DNA from: DATBGO01 sp050011895
Lineage (GTDB): Bacteria > Actinomycetota > Actinomycetes > Streptosporangiales > Streptosporangiaceae
NCBI GenBank assembly: GCA_050011895.1
Contig: JBEKIF010000093.1
Location: 1-11,951 of the forward strand
Length of the DNA: 11,951 bases
Direction: 5' to 3'
Positions 5,788-11,951 of the stretch are shown one piece after another. Every line of letters begins with the position of its first letter. The first letter of the stretch is position 1. Below the pieces are notes generated by a model that saw only the letters and a list, made by a program, of their open reading frames with translations, made no database searches and was not told where the DNA came from. The translations under genes and the position numbers were made by a program.

Positions 5788-8349
5788 TCACCCACGTCGG
5801 AACGGCAGGTGCCGGGCCGCGATTCCTTGCGGCGGCGGCGAGCATAGCGCGCAGGCCGAGACGATTGTGTCCGTGTGCCCGTCGCCGAGGGTTCTGCGCC
5901 GTCGCGCGAGCGTATCGCGGTCGAGCCTTTGTGCGGCGTCGTGCGCGCCGGTTGCGTGCATGCTGACTGCGAGATTGCTCGCAGCTAAAAGCGTCAGGGG
6001 ATGGTTCTCGCCGAGGACCCGGCGACGCCGCGCCAAAGTGTCTTCGTTCAGGCTTCTGGCCATGTCGGGATCGCCGGTCGCGCACAAGCACGCGGCGAGG
6101 TTGCCAGCACATATAAGAGTATCGGGATGATCTTCACCCTGTACCCGGCGGCGGCGTTTCAAGGTGTCCTCGTTGAGTGCACGCGCTGCTCTGTGCTCTC
6201 CGAGAAAATACAGGGCGACAGCGAGATTGCCCGCCGAGGTTAGCGTGTCATGATGATCATCGCCGTACAGGGCGCGCCGTCGCTCCAATGCCCGCTCATG
6301 CGTGAGGCGTGCCTCGGCAGCGTCACCGGTGGCGCGCAGGCTTACCCCTAGGTTGTTGACCGAGGTCAGTGTGTGGGGGTGATCGTCGCCGAGTACCGCG
6401 CTCCGACGGGCCACAAGGTCCTTATGCAGCCGACGGGCACCCATTTCGTCGCCCACCGCCCGCAGCGCCACCGCGAGATTGTTCTCCGAGGTGAACGTGC
6501 ATGGATGATCCGGCCCCAGTATCTGTCGGCGCAACTGGAGCGTGGTCTCGTCTCGTTGGGCGGCCGCGTTCGGGTCGCCGTCGGCATAGAGATCAATAGC
6601 GAGATTGTTGGCGGACGCGAGCGTGTCGGGATGCTCGGCACCAAGAATTCGGCATCGGGCGGCGAACGTCTCCTCGTTCAGCCGACGCGCCTGCGCGAAC
6701 CTACCGAGCGCATGATGGTCGATTGCAAGGTTGTGAGCGGCTGCAAGCGTATCGGCATGGTCGTCGCCGAGCACCCGGCGGCGGCGTTGCAGGGTGTCCT
6801 GGTCCACTTCGCAGGCTTTTGTCGGCCGGCCGAGATCACGATAGGCCTGTGCCGCTGCATCGGCCGCACGTAGCGTCAGCAGGTCGTCGACGCCGTAACG
6901 CATGCCCCAGCCCTCGTGTATCGCCTGTGCCAACGAGAGGGCGGCCTCGCTGGCGCCGGAAGAGAGAAGGTACCAGACCGCCTCACACACGACCTGGCGC
7001 AGCCCTTCATTGTCTGTCGTGACCACATCTGCGGCCTGGAGGTGCGGCAGAAATACTCCCCAGTCCGCCCAGCACGCAGGATCGCGAGGATCACCAGGAC
7101 ATGCTCGCACCAGCAGGGATATGGCCTTGCTCTGTTCATTCGACTGGTCCCGGATGATGAATTGGGTCAAGCGGTGCATCTGCAGGCCTGAACGGTCGCT
7201 GCGGGCAAGTCCATACCGGCTAATCTGGCGGACCATATCTCGAACGGAGCCGTCACCGCCCGATGCCTCCGCAGATGAGCCGATGACTTGCGCGGCCTCG
7301 ATCAGCATGCGGACCGGCACCGGCTCCGGCGCGAGGAACGCGCAAAGCCGAAGCAGATGCGCAGCCGCGGGGTTGGCCTCGGCGAGGCGGCTCAGCGAAA
7401 GCCGTGTGACCGCTGCAAGCGACAGCCCATAGGTCGGCGGAGCGCCCTCGTCGAGGATTTGGGCCGCTTTCGCGTCCACGAGCTCGAGATAGTCGCTCAC
7501 GGCCATGCCTGTCTCAGCCAGCACACCGGCAGCTTGAGCGACGGCCAGCGGAAGGTCGCCAAGCCTGTCCCCCAGCAGTTCGACCTCATCATCGGATAGA
7601 TCGTCACGACCACGTCTAAGCAGCTCGGCGCTGCCTGCACGCCGCAGGACTTGCAACTCAAAGGGAGTGGCGAGTTCGTGCCAGCCGGCGATCCGGGACG
7701 TAATAAGGACATGGCCACCGCCTCCGGGCAACCAGGGACTCAGCGCGGCGGGGTCCTCTGCATTGTCGAACACGAGTAGCCAGTTCGATCGGCGGCGCAG
7801 ATGGCCGAGCGCGGTGTGCGCGGCGATGGACCGGTCGGCGCCTTGCGGGATAAGCCCAAGGCCGACAGCAAGCTCTGCTAGTCGCAGGTCAACTAGGTCA
7901 GGCTGCTCAGCAGGTATCCACCAGACTATTTCGTAATTGTCGGCAGTTGTGTGAGCGTACTGGATCGCCAGCTGAGTCTTGCCCACGCCGCCGATACCGT
8001 AAAGGGCCACCACGGCGGACTCCGCGAACATTGCACGTAGTCTCGCCAGCTCGTCTTCGCGTCCACTGAACTGGGCATTGGGAGCGGGGACGTTCCATAG
8101 GGGGGGCCGTGCATCGATCGGCTTCGCATCAAGCTGGGTCGCCTTTTGCCTGGCTCGCCGCTCGATATAGGCGGTGCCACCCGCGAGAATCGAGGCGGCG
8201 CCCGCGCCTGCGATCTGATACCAGCGAATGCCCGCGATCGACGCCCAACCGGCCGCGATCGCCACGAAGGCGGCCGTCCCAGTGGCGAACGCCCACCCAA
8301 GCGGAACTCGGCCACTTCCGTGTCGCTTCTGCTGATTTTTCGCAGCCAC
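5788..8349 (-). CDS. Membrane-anchored NB-ARC/TPR STAND-type NTPase
   Basis: An 853-residue signalling ATPase. Order: two hydrophobic segments (about 17-37 and 43-60), then a Lys/Arg-rich linker (64-70). The NB-ARC domain has FSGRE (94-98), Walker A GIGGVGKT (118-125), Walker B LLVFDNAED (191-199), the sensor HVLITSR (213-219) and GDLPLA (264-269). A winged-helix region follows, with an MHRL motif in the MHD position (391-394). A helical linker (400-490) leads to eight exact 42-residue TPRs (494-829) of the kinesin-light-chain/TPR_12 type. Such proteins are usually sensors in which TPRs recognise a ligand and the NTPase oligomerises. No enzymatic effector domain is visible; the membrane helices may be the output or only an anchor. 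Start GTG with GGGAG four bases upstream. The last 24 residues (CSPPPQG...) are not TPR-like, so the ninth repeat was probably cut off. Divergent from the Uma2-like gene. Confidence 0.88.
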   Translation of the reverse strand: MAAKNQQKRHGSGRVPLGWAFATGTAAFVAIAAGWASIAGIRWYQIAGAGAASILAGGTAYIERRARQKATQLDAKPIDARPPLWNVPAPNAQFSGREDELARLRAMFAESAVVALYGIGGVGKTQLAIQYAHTTADNYEIVWWIPAEQPDLVDLRLAELAVGLGLIPQGADRSIAAHTALGHLRRRSNWLLVFDNAEDPAALSPWLPGGGGHVLITSRIAGWHELATPFELQVLRRAGSAELLRRGRDDLSDDEVELLGDRLGDLPLAVAQAAGVLAETGMAVSDYLELVDAKAAQILDEGAPPTYGLSLAAVTRLSLSRLAEANPAAAHLLRLCAFLAPEPVPVRMLIEAAQVIGSSAEASGGDGSVRDMVRQISRYGLARSDRSGLQMHRLTQFIIRDQSNEQSKAISLLVRACPGDPRDPACWADWGVFLPHLQAADVVTTDNEGLRQVVCEAVWYLLSSGASEAALSLAQAIHEGWGMRYGVDDLLTLRAADAAAQAYRDLGRPTKACEVDQDTLQRRRRVLGDDHADTLAAAHNLAIDHHALGRFAQARRLNEETFAARCRILGAEHPDTLASANNLAIDLYADGDPNAAAQRDETTLQLRRQILGPDHPCTFTSENNLAVALRAVGDEMGARRLHKDLVARRSAVLGDDHPHTLTSVNNLGVSLRATGDAAEARLTHERALERRRALYGDDHHDTLTSAGNLAVALYFLGEHRAARALNEDTLKRRRRVQGEDHPDTLICAGNLAACLCATGDPDMARSLNEDTLARRRRVLGENHPLTLLAASNLAVSMHATGAHDAAQRLDRDTLARRRRTLGDGHTDTIVSACALCSPPPQGIAARHLPFRRG
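5863..6870 (-). repeat. Eight tandem 126-bp units encoding 42-residue TPRs
   Basis: The motif DHxDTL recurs at residues 533, 575, 617, 659, 701, 743, 785 and 827, always exactly 42 residues apart with no insertion or deletion. Each unit also carries NLAxxLxxxGxxxxAxxLxxxxL and RRRRVLG-type segments. Exact periodicity implies expansion by recombination and functional constraint on superhelix geometry. Confidence 0.9.
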
Positions 8350-8371
8350 GATGCTCCCGCTCCCCGCTCGT

Positions 8372-8381
8372 ATAGATCTAT
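8372..8381. promoter_or_regulatory. 10-bp palindrome in the divergent gap
   Basis: ATAGATCTAT is a perfect palindrome in the 33-base gap between the GTG of the NB-ARC/TPR gene and the ATG of the Uma2-like gene. It is markedly AT-rich against its surroundings. The + strand gene has no ribosome binding site, so a leaderless transcript with its -10 element here (TATAGAT, 8371-8377) is possible; a shared operator is the alternative. Confidence 0.4.
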
Positions 8382-8382
8382 C

Positions 8383-8829
8383 ATGAGCGATGTTGCTGAT
8401 TCAGGAGAAGACTTGGACCCCCACTCCACACCGGTCGACAGCTGGACCGTCGATGATCTCGACGTGATCGTGGAAACACGTGGTCCAACGGCTCCTCAGA
8501 TCCTGTCCGCGCTGGGCCGTCGGCTGGCGGACGCACTGCCGGCTGGCGCGTCAATTAACCTGCCCGGGGGGATGCCGCTCTCACTCCAGGTAATGCATGA
8601 CGGGCCGCTGCTCACCGTTGAGGTGACTACCGCTACCGGCGACGCGACTCCTGCCGCGCCGGCCGCCTACTACTGGCGGATCGAGATGCCCCCGCTTGCT
8701 GTCTCGCTCTGGCGATGGGAACCCGATGGCTGTTACAGGCCGCTCGGCCGATCAGCCGAGCGGCTCAGCGTAACTGAGCCCTGCATACTGGACATCCCGT
8801 TGCGCGTGCTACTGGATAACTCGCCCTAG
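8383..8829 (+). CDS. Small protein resembling a Uma2-family (PD-(D/E)XK fold) protein with a reduced core
   Basis: A 148-residue protein, probably starting at the ATG at 8383. The frame is open from farther upstream, but that part is antisense to the TPR gene. By eye it follows the Uma2 layout: an N-terminal SWTVDDLDVI (like the WTVDDLDALP start of Uma2 proteins), a helix LSALGRRLADALPAG, a strand LLTVEV in the position of the Uma2 VVEVxSPS strand, then AYYWRIEMPPLAVSLWRW and YRPLG, ending TEPCILDIPLRVLL, as in Uma2 C-termini. Uma2 proteins are usually about 185-200 residues. Here the PDxxV strand with its Asp and the helix carrying the catalytic-side Lys seem missing; only the Glu of VEV remains. 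It would be a non-catalytic relative, if the assignment is right. It could work with, or be controlled with, the divergent STAND protein. It converges on the AAC(3) gene with a 6-base gap. Confidence 0.6.
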   Translation: MSDVADSGEDLDPHSTPVDSWTVDDLDVIVETRGPTAPQILSALGRRLADALPAGASINLPGGMPLSLQVMHDGPLLTVEVTTATGDATPAAPAAYYWRIEMPPLAVSLWRWEPDGCYRPLGRSAERLSVTEPCILDIPLRVLLDNSP

Positions 8830-8835
8830 ACACCG

Positions 8836-9669
8836 TTACCCCAGGACGTCAGGGCCGATCGGGCCGCCGGCGATTGAGTCTCGGCACCGGATGCAGTCGT
8901 TATCGGAGCAGTGGGTAATGCTCGGGTCAGCGGATATAGCCGCTGATGCTGCGGCGATCGTCTCTTTAGCGGGGTAGGCAGTCCATTGGGATCGGCCCAC
9001 AACGGCGGTCGATGCATACGGGCGCAGATACGGCTCCAGCCGGGGAAACCCCTCGGAACATGAGCCCGTCTCCACCATCCTCACCTCGCCCTGCTTCCCG
9101 CGGGTCCAGCGGACGAAGAGCCGCCGCCCCGACTCCTGCTCGGCCAGATGGAGTGCGGTCATCCGGTTCAATCCCACTCCCATCAACAGCACCGTGCCGC
9201 CACCCTCGGCGAGCGTACGAAGGGGAGCGTATACGTCTGTGGTGCTCTGCCCGGCGACGAGTTCGATGGCCTGCGGCCCAAGCGCGGCAAATGAGTCGAG
9301 CGGATGCTGGCCCCGGCGAGCGCCTGGGCGGGCAATCAGGCTCGCGGGCATCGTGCCCATAGATGAATCGATGAGGCCGCATCTGACGGTATATTCCGGC
9401 CCTTCACGGGTCTTCCCCGCGAAGTCGGCATAATCGATACCGTTGCGCGCAAGGCGCATGGTGGCCGTCGGCACCGCATCGAAATGAGACTCGCTGAATG
9501 AGGGTACAACGACCGTACGCCGACCCGGCAATAGAGCGTCCAGCAGGGTTTCCGCTCCACCCTCGATCCACTCGTCGAATGACCGCAGCGATGCGTGCAC
9601 CATGACTGGCCGATCGCGCGGCGTCAGTTCGTCGACAGCCTGAATCAGCCGCTCCACACCGATCGTCAC
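8836..9669 (-). CDS. AAC(3)-family aminoglycoside N-acetyltransferase-like protein
   Basis: A 277-residue cytoplasmic acetyl-CoA-dependent N-acetyltransferase of the antibiotic NAT family (AAC(3)/YokD-like). Motifs: VMVHASLRSF (22-31), the family core MGTMPASLIARPGARRGQHP continuing DSFAALGP (104-132) with the conserved His122, and VLLMGVGLNRMTALHLAE (160-177). The C-terminus has a Cys cluster C254-x4-C259-x2-C262 (HCSDNDCIRC), seen in many actinobacterial members. Length matches the family. GTG start with a strong GGGAGGG four bases upstream. It stands alone: the upstream 129 bases are non-coding and the downstream gene is convergent. It may acetylate the 3-amino group of an aminoglycoside, but several family members act on other amines, so resistance is an inference. 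Confidence 0.88.
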   Translation of the reverse strand: MTIGVERLIQAVDELTPRDRPVMVHASLRSFDEWIEGGAETLLDALLPGRRTVVVPSFSESHFDAVPTATMRLARNGIDYADFAGKTREGPEYTVRCGLIDSSMGTMPASLIARPGARRGQHPLDSFAALGPQAIELVAGQSTTDVYAPLRTLAEGGGTVLLMGVGLNRMTALHLAEQESGRRLFVRWTRGKQGEVRMVETGSCSEGFPRLEPYLRPYASTAVVGRSQWTAYPAKETIAAASAAISADPSITHCSDNDCIRCRDSIAGGPIGPDVLG

Positions 9670-9798
9670 AAGTCCCTCCCCATAAGGCTATCGTCTCTCA
9701 TATCGGCTCCCCTGACATCCACTTGCGGGCCTTAACCCTGATGATTCACGGTGATGGATCGCTGGCCTGTGATGGCCGCCGGGCCGCGTAGTTGATCT

Positions 9799-10080
9799 TC
9801 ATTTTGGGGTGTGGGTACAACGGGTGCCCGGCTGGCGGGCCGGGTGCCGGGGGTTCCACGGGCCCCGCTGGGTTGGCTCATTCCTTGCCGCAGGGACGGT
9901 TTGCTGCTGGTTAGGGGCCTGAGGCAAGGCGGTAATCCGGTCCCATGCGGCCGTGATCGCCGGTGCCCAGGGCCAGGTGGCGGAGATCTTGAGCCGTCGG
10001 CGCCGACCGCTGCGGGCCAGCCGGCCGGCGGCGTGCAGGATGCGGTAGCGCAGGTTATCTTGAGCGATCTTATTGATCAT
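9799..10080 (-). mobile_element. IS1380-type transposase, C-terminal remnant
   Basis: About 94 residues remain. LRYRILHAAGRLARSGRRRRLKI and then ATWPWAPAITAAWDRITALPQAP match the typical end of actinobacterial IS1380-family DDE transposases. The catalytic domain upstream is absent: beyond 10080 the sequence is not transposase. The last ~35 residues (QQQTVPAARNEP to the stop at 9799) look like read-through past the normal end. The 129 bases between this and the AAC(3) gene hold no gene. Confidence 0.65.
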
Positions 10081-10304
10081 GGTTGTGACCTGTGGCGATG
10101 CGACGTGAACAGTGTTGTCGGCGGAGCTGCAGACATGATCGTTCAGCTGGGTCTGGGGGAGCCGGGGAGTTTCTCTTCGGCGGGTCGCGGTTGGCCTGGC
10201 CTAGACCTAGAACTGCTGCAGTCCGGCGCTTCATCCAGGCACAGTGGTGGCGGCCGCAATGCACCACGCGGGACCAGGCGCTGGGTCGGCGGCGAGCCGG
10301 CATC

Positions 10305-10963
10305 CCTGAAGAGCGGCGTCTCGGTCAACGGCGATCCGTCGCTGCAGACGGCCATCAACGCCAACACGTACGACCTGTACGCGAGCATCCGCAGCGACAG
10401 CCCGGACGCGATCGGCCCGAGCGGGCTGTCGAGCGACGGCTACGCCGGAATGATCTTCTGGGACTCCGACATCTGGATGTTCCCCGCGATCCTCGCGACG
10501 CACCCGGACATCGCCAGGGCCGCGGTCGACTACCGATTCAAGACCCTGCAAGCGGCTGAACACGACGCCGCGGCCAACGGCTACCAGGGAGCGTTCCACC
10601 CGTGGACCGCCGGGGACGACGGATACACCGGCGCCGACTGCTACGGCACCACCACGGACTCGAACGACACGATCACCTCGGATCCGAACTTCAGCTGCAG
10701 CCAGGAACTCCATCTGCAAGCCGACATTGCGATGGCGCAATGGGAAAGCTACGAGGCCACTGGCGACACCAGCTGGCTCCGTCAGCACGGCTGGCCAGTC
10801 CTCCAGGCGCTGGCACAGTTCTGGGTCAGCAAGGCGGCCCCTGACCCCGAACGGTGGCTATGACATCAACACGGTCCAGCCGCCGGACGAATACCACACC
10901 GGCGTCAACAACTCTGCGTACACGAACGCCGCGGCTGCCACCGCGCTGCGGGACGCAGTCCGG
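10305..10963 (+). pseudogene. GH65 (acid trehalase/glycoside phosphorylase-like) fragment, frameshifted
   Basis: A piece of about 220 residues from the catalytic (alpha/alpha)6 domain of glycoside hydrolase family 65. It reads VSVNGDPSLQ, GLSSDGYAGMIFWDSDIWMF, PAILATHPDIA, YQGAFHPW, LHLQADIAMAQWESYEATGD and GWPVLQALAQFW, then changes frame to GGYDINTVQPPDEYHTGV and YTNAAAATALRDAV. The catalytic Glu of the PDEYH motif is in the second frame. One extra base in the CCCCG at 10845-10849 explains the shift; without it the text reads PDPNGGYD smoothly. Both ends are cut: similarity begins near 10305 with no start codon in context and ends near 10963 at a junction. The whole family protein is 700 residues or more. 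The 224 bases before it (10081-10304) hold nothing I recognise. Confidence 0.82.
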
Positions 10964-11033
10964 ACCCCGACAGTTCCGCGATCAGACGCTCCAGTTCGCT
11001 AGCGGGCTCTCCGACATCTGTGATCTTGTCCAT
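10964..11033 (-). pseudogene. Truncated 5' end of an unidentified gene
   Basis: An ATG at 11033 on the - strand has a good GAGGAG six bases upstream and opens a helical sequence MDKITDVGEPASELERLIAELSG. After about 23 codons it runs into the GH65 fragment in the opposite orientation, so the gene is cut. The short N-terminus is not enough to identify it. It shares a frame with the IS66 fragment upstream, so read-through from that remnant is an alternative explanation. Confidence 0.35.
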
Positions 11034-11129
11034 CTCGAGCTCCTCACCCGAGCCGGTGTCGTCAATGGCTGGGAACACGGCGCCGCACGGAACCGATACC
11101 CAGCCATCCGCAAGATGACCAGCCCGGAA

Positions 11130-11520
11130 GATCAGTGGCGCGCCCGCGTCCTGCCCGGCCAGCCCGGCATGCGGGTCTATCAGGTTGACCGGGGTCTCGT
11201 CGGCGGCCAGCACCGGCTCGGCCGCCAGGGCGGCCTGCATCGCCTCATCGAACCCGGCGCCGTCCAGCCGGGAGGCCAGCCGCTCGCTGGCACCGTCGAC
11301 GAACCCCGCCGAGACCGGCACGCCGAGCAGCATGCCGATCAGGTTCGCGGCTCGTTCCGCGGGCACGTTCCCGTAGCAGGTCAGCAGCACTGCGGCGGTG
11401 TTGATACCCGGGCCGTAGGAGATGCTGCCGGGGTGTGCCGATGGCGGCGGCTGCGCGGCGTTGATCTTGCCGCAGCTCGGGCTGTGGGGTTCCAGAACTC
11501 GGGCTACTGGCTTGACCTGG
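11130..11520 (-). mobile_element. IS66-family transposase fragment
   Basis: About 130 codons from the middle of an IS66 transposase. A Cys-containing region (VLEPHSPSCGKINAAQ) is followed by ISYGPGINTAAVLLTCYGNVPAERAANLIG, VPVSAGFVDGASERLASRL, GFDEAMQAALAAEPVLAADETPVN. The ADETPV motif carries the first catalytic Asp of the DDE domain. The N-terminal coiled coil and the rest of the catalytic domain are absent. The 3' limit is uncertain (11130-11165). The 5' limit abuts the end of the rve transposase fragment within a few bases. Confidence 0.78.
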
Positions 11521-11524
11521 GCCT

Positions 11525-11755
11525 CTATGCGGCTCGCTGGTATTCGTTGATGAGGCCGCCGAGGACCGGCTGGCGCTTGATCCGCTTCTGGGAGAGGTCG
11601 GCGACGGGATGGTCAGGCCGGGGCGGCCGGAGCTGGCGGCTGCGATGAGGGCGTCGTCCGTTGTAGTGCGCCTCGTACTCGGCCAGGACTCGCCGCAGGT
11701 GTCGTTCGCCGAAGATCGGCATCCGGTTGGTCACCTGTGTCCGAGCGGTAACCAT
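11525..11755 (-). mobile_element. rve-type (IS3/IS481-like) transposase, C-terminal fragment
   Basis: A 76-residue end of a retroviral-integrase-type transposase. It shows NRMPIFGERHLRRVLAEYEAHYNGRRPHRS, with the family's C-terminal YxxHYNxxRPH motif and catalytic-region Glu, and then the ending PVLGGLINEYQRAA before the TAG at 11525. An ATG sits at its 5' end, but the D-D part of the catalytic core is missing, so it is a remnant. Upstream sequence (11756 onward) is unrelated. Confidence 0.8.
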
Positions 11756-11789
11756 TAGAGATCTTTTGGAAAGACTTGTGAGCGGGCCG

Positions 11790-11951
11790 TCAGCTCGCAG
11801 AGTGTGGGGGTGAGGAGTAGCGCGCCACCGTAAAAGCGATGATGAGCGGAACGTCGAGCGCGAAGATCACGAGCATCACCACCAGCAGGAACAGCGGAGC
11901 GCCCCGGGTGTGATCATGGATGAACGCGAAGCCGATCATCCCGGCCGAGAT
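11790..11951 (-). CDS. Membrane protein, C-terminal end (runs off the window)
   Basis: Fifty-three codons are open from the right edge to a TGA at 11790-11792. They encode a short soluble stretch (GFAFIHDHTRGA) and then about 25 hydrophobic residues (LFLLVVMLVIFALDVPLIIAF), ending VARYSSPPHSAS, which fits the last transmembrane helix and cytoplasmic tail of an integral membrane protein. The family is not recognisable from this much. The rve transposase fragment begins 34 bases downstream of its stop, so the gene may itself mark the original chromosomal edge of the insertion-sequence pile. Confidence 0.5.
   Translation of the reverse strand: MSAGMIGFAFIHDHTRGAPLFLLVVMLVIFALDVPLIIAFTVARYSSPPHSAS

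Noticed and set aside
5072..6112. 346-residue - strand open frame overlapping the TPR gene end and the MNT-HEPN genes
   Set aside because: It is Arg/Pro-rich shadow coding against three recognisable genes.
5648..6130. Continuation of the HEPN frame as a 226-residue protein
   Set aside because: After residue 66 there is no HEPN similarity, and most of it is antisense to the TPR repeats.
9811..10304. N-terminal part of the + strand frame that contains the GH65 fragment
   Set aside because: It is antisense to the IS1380 remnant and then unrecognisable; nothing in it resembles a GH65 N-terminal domain or a signal peptide.

Overview
The window is very GC-rich, uses GTG/TTG starts freely and codes in the style of a high-GC actinomycete (Actinomycetota). 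No ribosomal or phylogenetic marker is present, so I do not name a genus. It reads as accessory chromosome: intact catabolic genes interrupted by decayed mobile DNA, an integration-site scar, a broken toxin-antitoxin locus, a STAND-type signalling gene and a pile of insertion-sequence fragments.

Left part (1-4841). A small conserved-looking gene is followed by a translationally coupled pair on the + strand: a ThuA-domain protein and a Gfo/Idh/MocA oxidoreductase, with a hairpin after the pair. Facing them on the - strand is a second coupled set: a zinc-dependent medium-chain dehydrogenase, an RraA-like aldolase/decarboxylase family protein, and the first ~60 codons of an SMP-30/gluconolactonase gene. 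Together these suggest oxidation and breakdown of a sugar, polyol or sugar acid; the substrate cannot be read from sequence. Between the two sets (about 2640-2890) lies the 3' half of a tRNA-Thr(GGT) gene, with five short GNCACTCA repeats on both sides of it. This is the signature of an integrative-element attachment site, and it coincides with the point where the SMP-30 gene is cut off.

Middle part (4871-9669). A HEPN-MNT locus is present as two tandem copies, both damaged. The first is only the MNT C-terminus plus the HEPN N-terminus. The second has an intact-length MNT protein with Asn in place of the first catalytic Asp, and a HEPN protein that stops matching just before its RNase motif. 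Next, on the - strand, is a large membrane-anchored NB-ARC/TPR protein (853 residues, eight exact 42-residue repeats). A 33-bp divergent gap with a 10-bp palindrome separates it from a 148-residue protein that looks like a Uma2 nuclease-fold protein with its catalytic middle missing. An AAC(3)-family acetyltransferase gene converges on that one. By eye this block is less GC-rich than the left catabolic genes.

Right part (9799-11951) is a graveyard: an IS1380-type transposase C-terminus, a GH65 (acid trehalase/phosphorylase-like) fragment with a one-base frameshift, a truncated gene start, an IS66 transposase fragment, an rve-type transposase C-terminus, and at the edge the C-terminal end of a membrane protein running out of the window.
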